Below the pieces are notes generated by a model. The model was not told the origin of the DNA, made no database searches, and was given only the letters and a program-made list of their open reading frames with translations. This document shows, piece by piece, positions 51,930 to 62,089 of a DNA stretch of 64,000 nucleotides (its first letter is position 1; every line of letters starts with the position of its first letter). The DNA is from Chelonoidis abingdonii (lineage: Eukaryota > Chordata > Testudines > Testudinidae): the NCBI RefSeq assembly GCF_003597395.2, contig NC_133770.1, forward strand, positions 297,113,398 to 297,177,397, read 5' to 3'. The position numbers and the translations under genes were made by a program.

Positions 51930-53604
51930 ATGGATTATGCCAGAGGAACCTGAAGAAGAAAGAAGAGGAAGCAGCTCCTGCTTGCCTTTTATCGCTAATA
52001 CTAAACTGGCTATTTTAGCCACCTGCTTCTGCTCCGAAAGTTTCCCTTGAGTTTTCAGCTGTGCATTGAGTGAGTCTCATTAGCTACATTTATTTATTTT
52101 TTTGTTGTACAGCCGGGCCACTGGAAATAACGTCAGAGCAGAAACACTGCTATTTTCCCTGGCAGTTTCATCAGCGAAATGCATTCGTGTAGTGGTCTGA
52201 GGGCTGGAGAGCGGTGATTTAACAAGAGGACCAAATCTATAAGTAGAGACCACCCAGCTGGTGGGAAGAAAAGCTGGTTTTAATGGTGAGATCATTGTAA
52301 AGGCTACTGTGGATGAACTTAAATGGGAAAAGAAAGCATCAGACCTGATTTTGAGAAAAACTGGTCTATGCCCTGGGTTTATTAGGCAGCCGGTTACTAA
52401 GGTAATGATGAGGGCTATATATGGATTTAGACAGATGAGGGCTAAAAGAAGAAGCAAGCACCAAAGGCATAGGAAGGCACAGGCCTGGAGGGGTAGCATG
52501 CTGCTAGAGGTATTCTGCCTGCAGAGCGTACAGCCAGTCCCAATACCTCCAGGGGTGCTGAATAGTGGCACTGCATTTCTTGCAGGGCAGCATCATCTCA
52601 GCACTCCAATTATGGAACAGGCCCCATTGTGCTAGGTGCTGTATGTAGACAAAAGTCTCTAGCATTGCCGGTGGCACTAACCATCTCTAGAGGTAACAAA
52701 TCTTGGTCCTAGTGAAATCAATGGGAGTTTGGCCATTGAATTCAGGGGCTCGGCCTTTCTGTAGCCCAGCAGTGGTTGCAGATGTATAAGCCTCCATCCT
52801 GGCAATAGCTTTGTGTGAGTGGATCCCTGCCCCTGCCCAGAGCTCACTGCAGGAGTTGGGGGGCCTCCGCATGTTGAATGGGATCTCCAGGCTCGGTTCT
52901 TGCAGGTCGTTGTCTCAGAGCCAGCAGGGAAGCTGGGAAACGTTTGAAACATCAGCGAACAGAATGGAAAGTAACTTCTGCAACTTCCTAGAAAATCTCT
53001 TCAGCCGGCTATTTGTGACTTTGCCTAGGAACGGAGCCTCAGGCCCCGAGCTGGTACAAAATGCAGCGCTCCGTCTGCTAAGCCACACGGGATTGCTGGG
53101 AAAACCTCAGTCTGGCACCTGGCTGAACAAAGTCCAGTCCCGAACTCCAAAGCACCAGAGCAAAGGGGTCAAACGCTCTGTTGCCATTCAATAAGCCCTG
53201 TTCCGGTTCCCTGGCCTATCTGTCTGCAGCAAACTCTAATTAAGCTCCCCTCTGGCTGTTTCTCTTCTCTGTTTTCACAACAGTGCACTGCACCAGCTGC
53301 TTACAAGACCCTGCCTTTTATAGAAGACTTTCAACTGTTTGCTACAGCTCACCCGCATTGTTGCTCTAATCACTACCATTTTCACTTGTCATTACCTGTT
53401 CCTTTTCCTGGGCAAAGCAGTGAAGCCAGCCGTGCTTTTGTAGCGAATGTCATTACACTTAATGACCCCTGCTGGAGAAATTAGCAGAGTATGTTGCAGC
53501 AGAATTGCTTACTTAGCATTCAGCTTTTGGGAAACTTTCTCCTTCCAGCTTCACCGCTCAGAAAAACAATGGTCCTGAGCCTCTCCAGAAAGGAGAATGA
53601 CTGT
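51930..53604. other. Stretch without a recognised gene
   Basis: Contains small old-repeat pieces (ATTGTGCTAGGTGCTGTATG at 52625; AAATCAATGGGAGTTTGGCC at 52713). The frames at 52080-52571 (minus, 163 codons), 52261-52632 (plus) and 52811-53191 (plus) overlap and contain no domain; ELVQNAALRLL in the last is reminiscent of LINE RT but stands alone. Confidence 0.4.
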
Positions 53605-53612
53605 ATAAGCAT

Positions 53613-54213
53613 TAGGGTGACCAGATGAGAGACGTGAAATATTGGGATGGCAGGAGAGTGGGGTGCCGGCGGAGCAACAAACAAAAACAAAAGCAAAACA
53701 AAAAAACAAAATCCCAAAAGCTGCCGGAGCACAGGAAAAATTGGTGGGGGCTGAGCACCCACCGGCAGCTCCACGCCACCCACACTCCCCGCACCAGCTT
53801 GCCTTCGCTCTGCCTCCACCTCCCCTGAGCTGGCTGCCGCGTCCTGCTTCTCCAGCCTCTCTCCAGTGCTTGCGCTGCCGTACAGCTGATTAGCGCAAGC
53901 CTGGGAGGGAGGGGTGAGGAGGAGGAATGCGGCGTGCTTGGGGAAGAGGCGGGGCCAGGGCAGGGATTTGAGGAGGGATCCAATAGGACAATTAGGGGGT
54001 GGGGCTGGGGATGGGGCCTGGGTGGGGATTCAGGGAGGGATCCAATAGGGGAGGGGCAAAGTTGGGGTGGAGGGGTGCAAGCCCCCTCTGCCTGTGAGCC
54101 AGAGGGCAAAATATTGGGACAATTCGCGTCCCAACCAAACAGTGGTCGGGATGTAGGACAAACAAGTAAATATCGGGACAGTCCCGATAAAATCGGGCCA
54201 TCTGGTCACCCTG
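53613..54213 (+). mobile_element. hAT element, TAGGGTGACC family, copy B (expanded)
   Basis: Ends TAGGGTGACCAGATGAG and CATCTGGTCACCCTG. The 8-bp duplication is ATAAGCAT (53605-53612) and ACAAGCAT (54214-54221), one mismatch, nTnnnnAn-compatible. At 601 bp it is five times longer than copies A and C and has a GC-rich interior not seen in them, including two GGGATCCAATAGG units near 53973 and 54037. Its long minus frame (53612-54109) is proline/serine-rich translation of GC-rich DNA, not a domain. Confidence 0.88.
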
Positions 54214-54289
54214 ACAAGCATCCAGTGTGCTTTTACTGCTCCAGTGAGGTGGGGTCTGGAGTCTTGGCATGGAATCAGCACTGTAGGAC

Positions 54290-54475
54290 TAATTTGGGTG
54301 CTGGGATTTGGGAAGTGTGTAGGAGGGGAGCTCTGGTCCACAGGATGGGGGCATAGGAGGGTTTGGCATCTGGGAGTGGATTCCATTTGGGAGCTTTCCT
54401 CCACCAGAAGGGGGCATAGGATGGATTGGCAGCAAGGAGGAGATGCTGGTTGGGAGCTCTGGTCCATGGCTTGAA
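54290..54475. repeat. Minisatellite, 63-bp period, about three units
   Basis: GGGAGCT(C/T)T recurs at 54326, 54389 and 54452, exactly 63 bp apart, with CCA/CCACCAG and GGGGGCATAGGA following in the first two units. Because 63 is a multiple of three, open frames on both strands persist (54244-54471 and 54289-54507), but they show no other sign of coding. Confidence 0.8.
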
Positions 54476-54798
54476 GGGGAGTTACACCAGGGGTGAGTTT
54501 GACCCACCCAGTTTAAGATGGCAGCGAGAGACTGGAGAAGGCAAGTGACGGGCTAGAGGGTGAAAGATTGGGGTATGGAAAGGGACACTTGAGAGTCATG
54601 GCCATAGAGGATGTAGCTCAATTTATGGAAGTGAATGAGGTCACCTGAACTGTGTCAGAGAAAGGGGCTGAGAATGGTGAATACGGTGGGACAAGAGGAA
54701 GCCAAGGACATGGGCGTAAAACATCTGCTCCAGCAGAGTGGTGGGACAGGGCAGGGCAAGGATTGGGCAGGCAGGTGGGACTAAGAAAGGGTAACCTC

Positions 54799-55313
54799 CA
54801 GAGGTGAAAATAGAAGTAGGGACTTACCGGTATGGGGCTGGGTTGGGGCTGGCTCTGGCCCCTGGAAGGGGCAGGGATGGGAGGCTCAGAGCCAGGCCCG
54901 ACCTACCCTGTACCGGTAAATGCCCTCCCCCTCCGCCACCAGGGTAGCGGCAGCAGCTGGGGCCTCTGGCAGCAGTTTAAAGGGCCCAGGGCTTGGCCGC
55001 TGCTATGGCCCCGGCCCTTTAAACAGCCGCCAGAGCCTGCCAGAGCCCTGGGGTAGCAGCAGCAGCCGGGGGCTCCGGCAGCGGTTTAAAGGGCTGGGGC
55101 CATAGAGACAGCGGGACCCTCGGCCCTTTAAAGCTACTCCAGGGCTTTGGCAGCAGGGCTCTGTTGGCAATTTAAAGGGCCCCAGGCTATAGCCACTGCT
55201 GGGAGCCCCAGGCCCTTTAAATTGCCACCTGGAGAAGCTGGGCCTCCCCGGTACTGCACATCGGCTCTTGCCAGTACATTGTACCGGGGCGTACTGGCTT
55301 ACTTTCACCTCTG
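54799..55313 (+). mobile_element. hAT non-autonomous element, CAGAGGTGAAARTA type
   Basis: Ends CAGAGGTGAAAATA and TACTTTCACCTCTG. The perfect 8-bp target duplication GTAACCTC lies at 54791-54798 and 55314-55321. 515 bp, GC-rich, with six TTTAAAGGGC motifs in alternating orientation. No transposase. CAGAGGTG is a classical hAT terminus. Undamaged ends and duplication suggest relative youth. Confidence 0.95.
55166..55226. other. Perfect 16-bp hairpin arms in the hAT element
   Basis: GGCAATTTAAAGGGCC (55166-55181) and GGCCCTTTAAATTGCC (55211-55226) are exact reverse complements with a 29-nt loop. Confidence 0.9.
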
Positions 55314-55321
55314 GTAACCTC

Positions 55322-55960
55322 CCAGGAAGGGAGATAGGCACATGAAAGGGAAGGAGATAAAGCAGTCACTGAGGGCAGGGCAGGGGGACAAGGGGTGTTA
55401 GGGGCTGGGTGCACACAGGAGAGAAAGACGGGTGCTGGAGTTTGAAGGGCAGTGTGGTGGGAGCTAGCGCTGTAGAGGAGATGGAACGAGAGGGAGGAGA
55501 GCTCCCAGCAGAGGAAGTTGAGCAGGATATGAATAAACAGTCGGGGAAGGGGAGGTGAGCAGAGTCAAAAGCAGAGCAGATATGCTGAGAGACTGGAGCA
55601 TTGGAATAGGGTAGAAACACATTGTCAATAGCTTCCCTCTCAGCACTGGTAGCAGGTGCGTCTGCTGCCAGCCCCAACTGAAATCAAAACATGCAAAGAT
55701 GCTGGAGGATTGCTGCCAAAACTCAAACTCCAAGAAGGTGCTGAATTTGACGGAAAAAGTTCATCCTCATCCATCCTGCGAGCAAACCGTTTTGCTGGGT
55801 CCCTGGATTGAATGCAGGCAGATTATATTTATTGATCTTTATTTGCCGTTGCACCAGTGTAAACTTTAAACACACCCCATACATTTAAAACATAGTACAA
55901 TACAGTAACGCAGGGCTCCTCAAAAATACAACCTGTCTGCCCAGCAGTAATAACACCCTG
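55322..55960. other. Stretch without a recognised feature
   Basis: Purine-rich sequence with chance minus frames at 55366-55733. No gene seen. Confidence 0.4.
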
Positions 55961-55964
55961 CTCT

Positions 55965-56120
55965 GATTTAGCACTTTCAGCTGCAGGTCTCACATAGATC
56001 TTTTCACAAACAAAACTGTATCATTATCACCATGGCAAAACTGAAGCACAGTCTGGGGAAGGGACTTGCCCAGGGTCCCACAGGAGAGTCAAGAACAGAT
56101 CACAGCTCTCCTAAGTCTTA
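55965..56120 (-). repeat. MIR-like tRNA SINE, minus
   Basis: ATTATCACCATGGCAAAACT, GAAGGGACTTGCCCAGGGTC and CCACAGGAGAGTCAAGAACA follow the reverse MIR core and head. Confidence 0.65.
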
Positions 56121-56172
56121 GCTTAGTGCTGCATCCAGTGAGACATCCTGCCTCACCAAGGTTGGTATTACA

Positions 56173-57479
56173 ATCATAGAATCATAGACTGTAAGGTCAG
56201 AAGGTACCATTATGATTGCCTAATCTGATCTCCTGCACAATGCAGGCCACAGAATCTCACCCACCCACTCCTGTAACAAATCTCTGAGCTACTGAAGTCT
56301 TCAAATTGTAGTTTAAAGACCTCAAGGTACAGAGAATCCTCCAGCAAGTGACCCGTGCCCCGTGCTGCAGAGGAAGGTGAAAAGCCTCCAGGACCTCTGC
56401 CAATCTGCCCTGGAGGAAAATTCCTTCCTGACCCCAAACATGGTGATCAGCTAAACCCTGAGTATGTGGGCAAGACTCACCAGCCAGACACCCAGGAAAG
56501 AATTCTCTGTAGTAACTTAGATCTCACCCCATCTAACATCTCATCACAGGCCACTGGGCATATTTACCGCTAATAGTCAAAGATCAATTAATTGCCAAAA
56601 TTAGGCTATCCCATCATACCATCCCCTCCATAAACTTATCGAGCTTAGTCTTAAAGCCAGATATGTCTTTTGCCCCACTGCTCCCCTTAGAAGGTAGTTC
56701 CAGAACTTCACTCCTCTGATGGTTAAAAAGCTTGATCTAATTTCAACTCTAAACTTCCTGACGGCCAGTTTATATCCATTTGTTCTTGTGTCCACTTGGT
56801 ACTGAGCTTAAATAATTCCTCTCCCTCCCTGGTATTTATCCCTCTGATATATTTATAAAGAGGAATCATATCTCCCCTCAGCGTCTTTTGGTTAGGCTAA
56901 ACAAGCCAAGCTCTTTGAGTCTCCTTTCATAAGACAGGTTTTCCATTCCTCGGATCATCCTAGTAGCCCGTCTTTGAACCTGTTCCAGTTTGAATTCAGT
57001 CCTTCTGTAAACATGGAGACCAGGAACTGCAACAACAAAAGTATTCCAGGTGAGGTCTCACCAGTACCTTGTTATAACCGTAATAACACCTCCTTATCTC
57101 TAACGTGGAAAATTACCTCACCTGATGCATCCAAGACCACATGAGCTTTTTTTCACGTCCGCCACATCCACTATTGGCAGCTCATAGTCATCCTGTGATC
57201 AACCAATACTCCAAGGTCCTTCTCCTCCTCTGTTGCTTCCAACTGATGTGTCCCCAATTTATAACTAAAATTCTTATTATTAATCCCTAAATGCATGACC
57301 TTGCACTTTTCACTATTAAATTTCATCCTATTACTATTACTCCAGTTTACAAGGTCATCCAGATCTTCCTGTATGATATCCCGATCCTTCTCTGTATTGG
57401 CAATACCTCCCAGCTTTGTGTCATCCACAAACTTTATTAGCACATGCCCACTTTTTGTACCAAGGCCAGTAATAAAAGG
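56173..57479 (-). mobile_element. CR1 LINE, minus, RT catalytic region to 3' end
   Basis: Same subfamily as 39245-40098, with the 3' tail (CATAGAATCATAGACTGTAAG region), long 3' UTR, ORF2 C-terminus and the RT with its catalytic FVDD at 57420-57431. More diverged than the 39-kb copy and with frameshifts. It continues 3' to 5' up to about 57479, where homology stops. Confidence 0.93.
57171..57443 (-). pseudogene. CR1 ORF2 fragment with FVDD catalytic motif
   Basis: A 90-codon frame. FVDDTK near residue 5 is the metal-binding catalytic box of the RT, where FADD is usual. It is followed by LDDLVNWSNSNRMKFNSEKC, the thumb-side block typical of CR1 and related LINEs, and DLGVLVDHRM. It stops early after HRMTMSC, a lesion. 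The initial ATG is simply the first one after truncation. Dead copy. Confidence 0.92.
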
Positions 57480-57819
57480 ACAGTAAACAATGTTTCTTTA
57501 GCCTTCCCACTCCTCCACCTCAAGCATTCATCCCACTTCCCAGTGAAAGAACAGGTGAGTTTTGCAGTATGTCCTGTCAAATCTAAGCTGTGGAGCACCA
57601 AAGGAGGGGCAGGGAATCCAAGATGCAATGCCCTCCAGTCAACTCACTCTGGTTTATAACATTTAGCTCTAATGTATTCGCTGGCTACTAAAGCTGATGT
57701 ATTCCATAGAGAGAAAGATGAGCCTTCTGAGAGGAGGATCCAAGCCACTGAGGGTTACAACCAAACCTAGGAAGCTGACATGCTGTTATAACCCACTGGT
57801 GAGCATGCAAGACAGGAAA

Positions 57820-58250
57820 AGCTGGTTGGGTATTTTTTGATGGAACGTTTTTCACCGAAGAATGCCGATGGTTGAAGCTGTTCACAAAAAGGAAGCTTTT
57901 GGCAGATCTCTTGACTCGAGGTTTTTTGGGGGTGAAAAAAGGGCTTTGAAATTGTTGCAAGGTCCCATTCTGACATTTTCAAAAGGGAACGTTTCAATTT
58001 TTTGAGGCAAAACAACTTTTTTGTTTACGGATTTTAGTAAATTGAGACTGAAAAAAAAGTTTAAACAAAAGAAAAAAGGATGAAATCAAAACAAACCATT
58101 TCAAAGTAGCGTAACAGACCTTTTTAATTGACCCACATTTATTTTTCAGACCTTTTGGTCTGTGAATATTTGACCTATTGGCTTTTTTTGTCCTGATTTG
58201 GGACGGGAACATTTTTTGATATCTCGAGAATTTTCCTAGGCTGGGCAAAT
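57820..58250. repeat. AT-rich repeat of the AAAATTTTTC type
   Basis: TTTTTTGATGGAACGTTTTTC near its left end and GGGAACATTTTTTGATATCTC near its right end, with AAAACAAACCATTTC between, match the word set at 25300-25690. Frames on the minus strand here are chance. Confidence 0.5.
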
Positions 58251-58359
58251 GGCTTCCTGCTCAGTCTACTTACATGTCCTATTCTGTACCAACCCACAGA
58301 GGGTAGGAGGCTGTTATGGCCCCACCTATGGAGTCTTACTCTTTCAGCTCAAGCTGCAC

Positions 58360-58425
58360 TAACTTACCTTTTTAGCTCTGGAGATCCCAGGTTCAATTCT
58401 GCTGCCAGGATGCTACTAATTACAC
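58360..58425 (+). repeat. MIR-like SINE head fragment
   Basis: TTTTTAGCTCTGGAGATCCC, then AGGTTCAATTCTGCTGCC resemble the tRNA-like head with its B box. Confidence 0.4.
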
Positions 58426-58514
58426 TGATACTGCACCAGCCTCAGTCATCTCACTGCTCCCGTGTGTCCCTCTAGCTGTTGAAGCCACCTGTTGTGTCTC
58501 ATCTTATCCCTGGC

Positions 58515-58612
58515 CTGTTAGCTCCTCAGAGCAGGGACCATGTTTGTTATGCGTGTGTGCAGCACCTGGCACAATGGACGCCTTTGGGCACTACGGCAGC
58601 ATAAAGAAAAAA
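58515..58612 (+). repeat. Ancient LINE 3'-end fragment (L2/L3-type)
   Basis: GTTAGCTCCTCAGAGCAGGG, GTGCAGCACCTGGCACAATG and GGGCACTACGGCAGCATAAA are in the order of the type. Confidence 0.65.
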
Positions 58613-58614
58613 AA

Positions 58615-59640
58615 CTAAAATCAACCCTGGCACTGCAGCCCGGAATCACCTGATAGTCCATGCAGGTTTCAGAGCCCACGTATATGGTGATCTCTGGGCA
58701 AAGGGCTGCTTAGTGAGCAGCCTGCCTCATTCTGCCAGGTAGCCTCAAGGTGCAGCCCCAGTAAAGCACATCACCATGACCTAGCGGCATGGAGAACTGG
58801 GCATGAGAGAAGGAAAACTTCAAATTGCACAAAGGTTTTTTTTCTCACCTCCAGTAATGGTATTTTTATCGCCACACTTAGCTGGGTCTGTGCTGGAACA
58901 AGAGCACCCCCTGCAGGTCTCCAGAGGGGAGAACAATCCATGGAAGTTCACTTCTGGAGTTCCAGGGCAGCATATACCCAGCTCAGCCCTTTGGCATGGT
59001 CACATCCAAAATCTGGGTATGCATGAAGATTCGGGCTGAGCGGTCCCTCACTGCAGTATCTCAGCCCAGACAAGCATGATGCAACCTCTTCTCTGTCTGT
59101 TCCCGCTCCCTTTCCCTCACACTCCCTCCCCTTGCTTAGATCTCTGCTCATTTAGCAGTTTTATTTCAAGTTCCAGTGTCCAACTGTCAAGACTGCAGGA
59201 GTCTGGCGTATAAAGAATCTGGTTGAGATATAAGTTCATTAATTATATCTGTGATAGATGGGAGGGGAAATGGAGGGGCGGGAGTCGGGAGGGTAAATTA
59301 GTGGATGCAGCACTTGAATGAACACACTAGATTGTCAAAAAGGCCATTGAAAAGTAATAAATTCCCAATCACAGCATTAGCAGTTCCAGCCACTCCAACC
59401 ACCTCTCTTTTGTTCTTTTGCATATAAAATATTGCTCGGTGAGTGGTTACAAAAATCAAACGGTCAATAGCGTTTAACATTTTATTTGCATCCGTGTCTC
59501 TTTGAGGGAACCCTTCTTGGCTTTCGCAATATCCCCCTGGACTTAGGCTGGAGGCACACATTGCAAGATCTGAGTGGCCGCTTGCTGAAATTAACAAGGT
59601 ATTTTTAGGAAGTCGTTGTGCGGTTTGTAGCATCTCTTGA
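58615..59640. other. Stretch without a recognised feature
   Basis: The minus frame at 59298-59633 (111 codons) has no recognisable domain. No repeat recognised. Confidence 0.4.
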
Positions 59641-59689
59641 GGATAGCTTTAGACAACACGTCTCATCGTCTTGTGAGCATAATCTTAAT

Positions 59690-60361
59690 CTCCCGTTCAA
59701 TGGCTCTGAATGCAGCATCAGCAAGACCACTGCTGGAATACTGTGCCCAGTTCCAGAATCCACTCTTCAGATGGGATATTAAAAAATTGGAAAGGGGTCA
59801 GAGAAGAGTCAAGAAAATGATTTGAGGTCTGCAATACTTGCCTTGCAGTGAGACTAACGGAGCACAATCTATTTAGTGCATCGCAGATAAATTTGAGATT
59901 ATTTGACAACAAGCTGTAATTACCTATGCCAGAGGAAATCATTGAACACTAAGAACATAAGAATGGCCCTACTGGGTCAGACCAAAGATCCATCTAGCCT
60001 AGTATCCTGTCTGCCAACAGTAGCCAATGGCAGGTGCCCCAGAAGTTGACAGTCTGCTGTGTGAAAAAATACTAATGGGTTCTTTAGTCTGGTTAACAAG
60101 ATCCAGTGGCTGGAAGTTGAAGTCAGGAAATCTAAAACTGGAATAGAGCTGCACATTTTTAACCAGGAGGATAATCAGTCACTGGATCAGTAGATCAAGG
60201 GATGTGATCAATTCTCCTTCACTTGGGCATCTTTAAATCAAGATTGCACATCTTTCTAAAAGATGTATTCTAGTCTAGCTCATTATTGGGGTCAATGGCC
60301 TGTGCTATGCAGGGCAAGCTAGATATCATAATGGTCTCTTCTGGCCTTAATCTACAAATAT
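59690..60361 (+). mobile_element. Old CR1 LINE 3' part containing another CR1 tail
   Basis: Plus-strand copy: CTGCTGGAATACTGTGCCCA and AATTGGAAAGGGGTCAGAGA in the first part; CTGGAAGTTGAAGTCAGGAA, TTTTTAACCAGGAGGATAA and the tail ATAATGGTCTCTTCTGGCCT in the second. A reversed CR1 tail of another subfamily lies in the middle (59950-60048). Confidence 0.85.
59950..60048 (-). mobile_element. CR1 3' tail, minus, nested in CR1
   Basis: AAGAACATAAGAATGGCCCT, ACTGGGTCAGACCAAAGATC and GCCAATGGCAGGTGCCCC are the reverse of the tail at 28740-28803. It splits the plus-strand CR1. Confidence 0.88.
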
Positions 60362-60674
60362 GGACACTTTGCTTTCATTAGTCTCCATCCAGTTCCTAGA
60401 ACCAGAGTGTCCACACACCACAAGCCCCAGACCCACCGTAACTGTCTGCTTTGCTGTCACAACAGAGACACAGGTGCCTGAACCAGCCAGGAAGAGGGAA
60501 GATGTTCCTTGCAAGTCAGGTCTGAGCAATATTGGCAGGACAGTTGCACTGCTGTTGCTCATTCGGTACCTGCTGTTTAGAACATAAGCCCTTTAGAGTC
60601 CTAGCCTGTTTAAACGGTCACCGTTCACCAGTCTGCTGTTTGTATTACAGAATGAAAATCTTAGGTGTTCTCAA

Positions 60675-60798
60675 TAGGGTGACCAGACAGCAAATGTGAA
60701 AAATCAGGACAAGGGATGGGGGGTAATAGGAGCCTATATAAGAAAAAGACCCCAAAATTGGGACTTTCCCTATAAAATCAGGATATCTGGTCACCCTA
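60675..60798 (+). mobile_element. hAT-type MITE, TAGGGTGACC family, copy C
   Basis: Ends TAGGGTGACCAGACAG and TCTGGTCACCCTA. The perfect 8-bp duplication GTTCTCAA lies at 60667-60674 and 60799-60806. 124 bp; the interior is nearly identical to copy A (TAATAGGAGCCTATATAAG). Confidence 0.95.
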
Positions 60799-60809
60799 GT
60801 TCTCAATGT

Positions 60810-61145
60810 TGGCTAACAAAACACAGTTTGTGTTGTGATGTGGGCTCGTTAGCTGACCAGAGAACAGCTCTCAAGATGAGGAGTAAGGAAAGAGACAGTG
60901 GCACCAGTGGCTCCTTCTTTCTGTCATTTTATCTCTTCTTTCCCCCCTTCCCTCATTCACCGTGTCTTTCTTTGCCTTCGCTGAAAATCATTCTTATCGA
61001 CGACTTGTTTCAAGATACTTGCTTAAGAGAATGCAGCCATGTGTCCCCCTAGGGGCTGTTCCCAGAAACTATAACAGGCTACTACTAAGCAGCCGCTAAA
61101 GCAGAACTCTTTTAGCTTAAGTGGCTGAGCTCTGGGTTTGCTTAC
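60810..61145. other. Stretch without a recognised feature
   Basis: The 118-codon plus frame at 60696-61049 begins inside the MITE and has no domain. No gene seen. Confidence 0.45.
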
Positions 61146-61149
61146 TGCT

Positions 61150-61310
61150 GACAACACAAAGTCACAGAGTGTAAGGCCAGGAAGGGACCATCGGTGCCTT
61201 TAGTCTGACCTTGTGTATATCATAGGCCACTAACCACCACCCAGCACCCACCCACCAAGCCCTACAACCAAGATTAGACAAATGTACATCCTGCAGGAGG
61301 CTGAACTGTC
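61150..61310 (-). mobile_element. CR1 3' tail, minus, old subfamily
   Basis: GTAAGGCCAGGAAGGGACCAT, TTTAGTCTGACCTTGTGTAT and CATAGGCCACTAACCACCAC follow the reversed tail. Confidence 0.8.
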
Positions 61311-61314
61311 GTGT

Positions 61315-61840
61315 GCCGCAGGCAGAGAACAGGAGGGACGGCCACATTGTGGGTCTCTCTGGCCACCCTACTTTCTGGGGAATGGTAGCCTGGGAAGCAA
61401 CAGCATCCTCCAGGGTTGGATGTGAGCACTGAAGTTCCTGCTTCTCACTGGTCCCATAAATATGTGTTATCTATGAGCAAGGAATAACTACTAGTCATTC
61501 ATGGAGCCCTTTCCCAAGGCCATTTACAGCCTCCAATCGGCTTGATCTTGTGTGTATCTGAAAACCCTAGAATAGTCTGGGAGAGAGCAAAACTTTTCTT
61601 GCATGTGAGTTTCAGTTTTTGTATTTTCCTTTCTGGGAAACAAACCAAAAAAAATCCATTTGTATTTAACTGGAAGCACGTCCTAGGTGGCAAAATTCTC
61701 ATTGCTTACAGCATGGAGTCTGGGCTTTAATTTGCTTCAAATAGGGCAAGCAGCAACTACCCACATGTTTAGCATCGCAGCCTGTGGAGGCTACATGTCT
61801 TGGCACGTAGGGCTGCACGGGCAACCGCCACGCCAATGGA
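61315..61840. other. Stretch without a recognised feature
   Basis: No gene or repeat recognised. Confidence 0.4.
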
Positions 61841-61842
61841 GA

Positions 61843-61958
61843 TTGACAGAGCCCTGGCTGGGATGATTTAGTTGGGGCTGGTCCTGCTTTGAGCAGGGGG
61901 TTGGACTAGATGATCTCCTGAGGTCCCTTCCAACCCTGATATTCTATGATTCTATGAC
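61843..61958 (+). mobile_element. CR1 3' tail
   Basis: CTGGCTGGGATGATTTAGTT, GGGGGTTGGACTAGATGATC, TATTCTATGATTCTATG. A clean terminal fragment of the main CR1 subfamily. Confidence 0.95.
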
Positions 61959-61968
61959 TTCTCTAGTG

Positions 61969-62080
61969 CTTTTTATGGAGCTTGTTGTAAAACTATGCAA
62001 ATATCTAAATGAGTTGATGCACCCCCTGGAAGACCTCTGTGTACCCCCAGGGTACATGTACCCCTGGTAGAGAACCACTG
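61969..62080 (+). mobile_element. Small hAT-like MITE abutting the CR1 tail
   Basis: The right end GTAGAGAACCACTG is the reverse complement of a CAGTGGTTCTC.AC terminus, as in the element at 15644. Flanks CTCTAGTG (61961-61968) and CTCTAGGT (62081-62088) agree at 6 of 8. Inside, CCCCCAGGGTACATGTACCCC is almost palindromic. The left end is decayed. Confidence 0.65.
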
Positions 62081-62089
62081 CTCTAGGTG

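Noticed and set aside
52080..52635. Overlapping 163- and 124-codon frames on opposite strands
   Set aside because: Both cannot be real, neither shows a domain, and there is no splice context I could defend.
52811..53194. ELVQNAALRLL motif resembling a LINE reverse transcriptase C-terminus
   Set aside because: Eleven residues only; flanking residues do not continue the similarity.
53612..54109. 165-codon proline/serine-rich minus frame
   Set aside because: It coincides with the GC-rich interior of a hAT element and begins and ends with that element.
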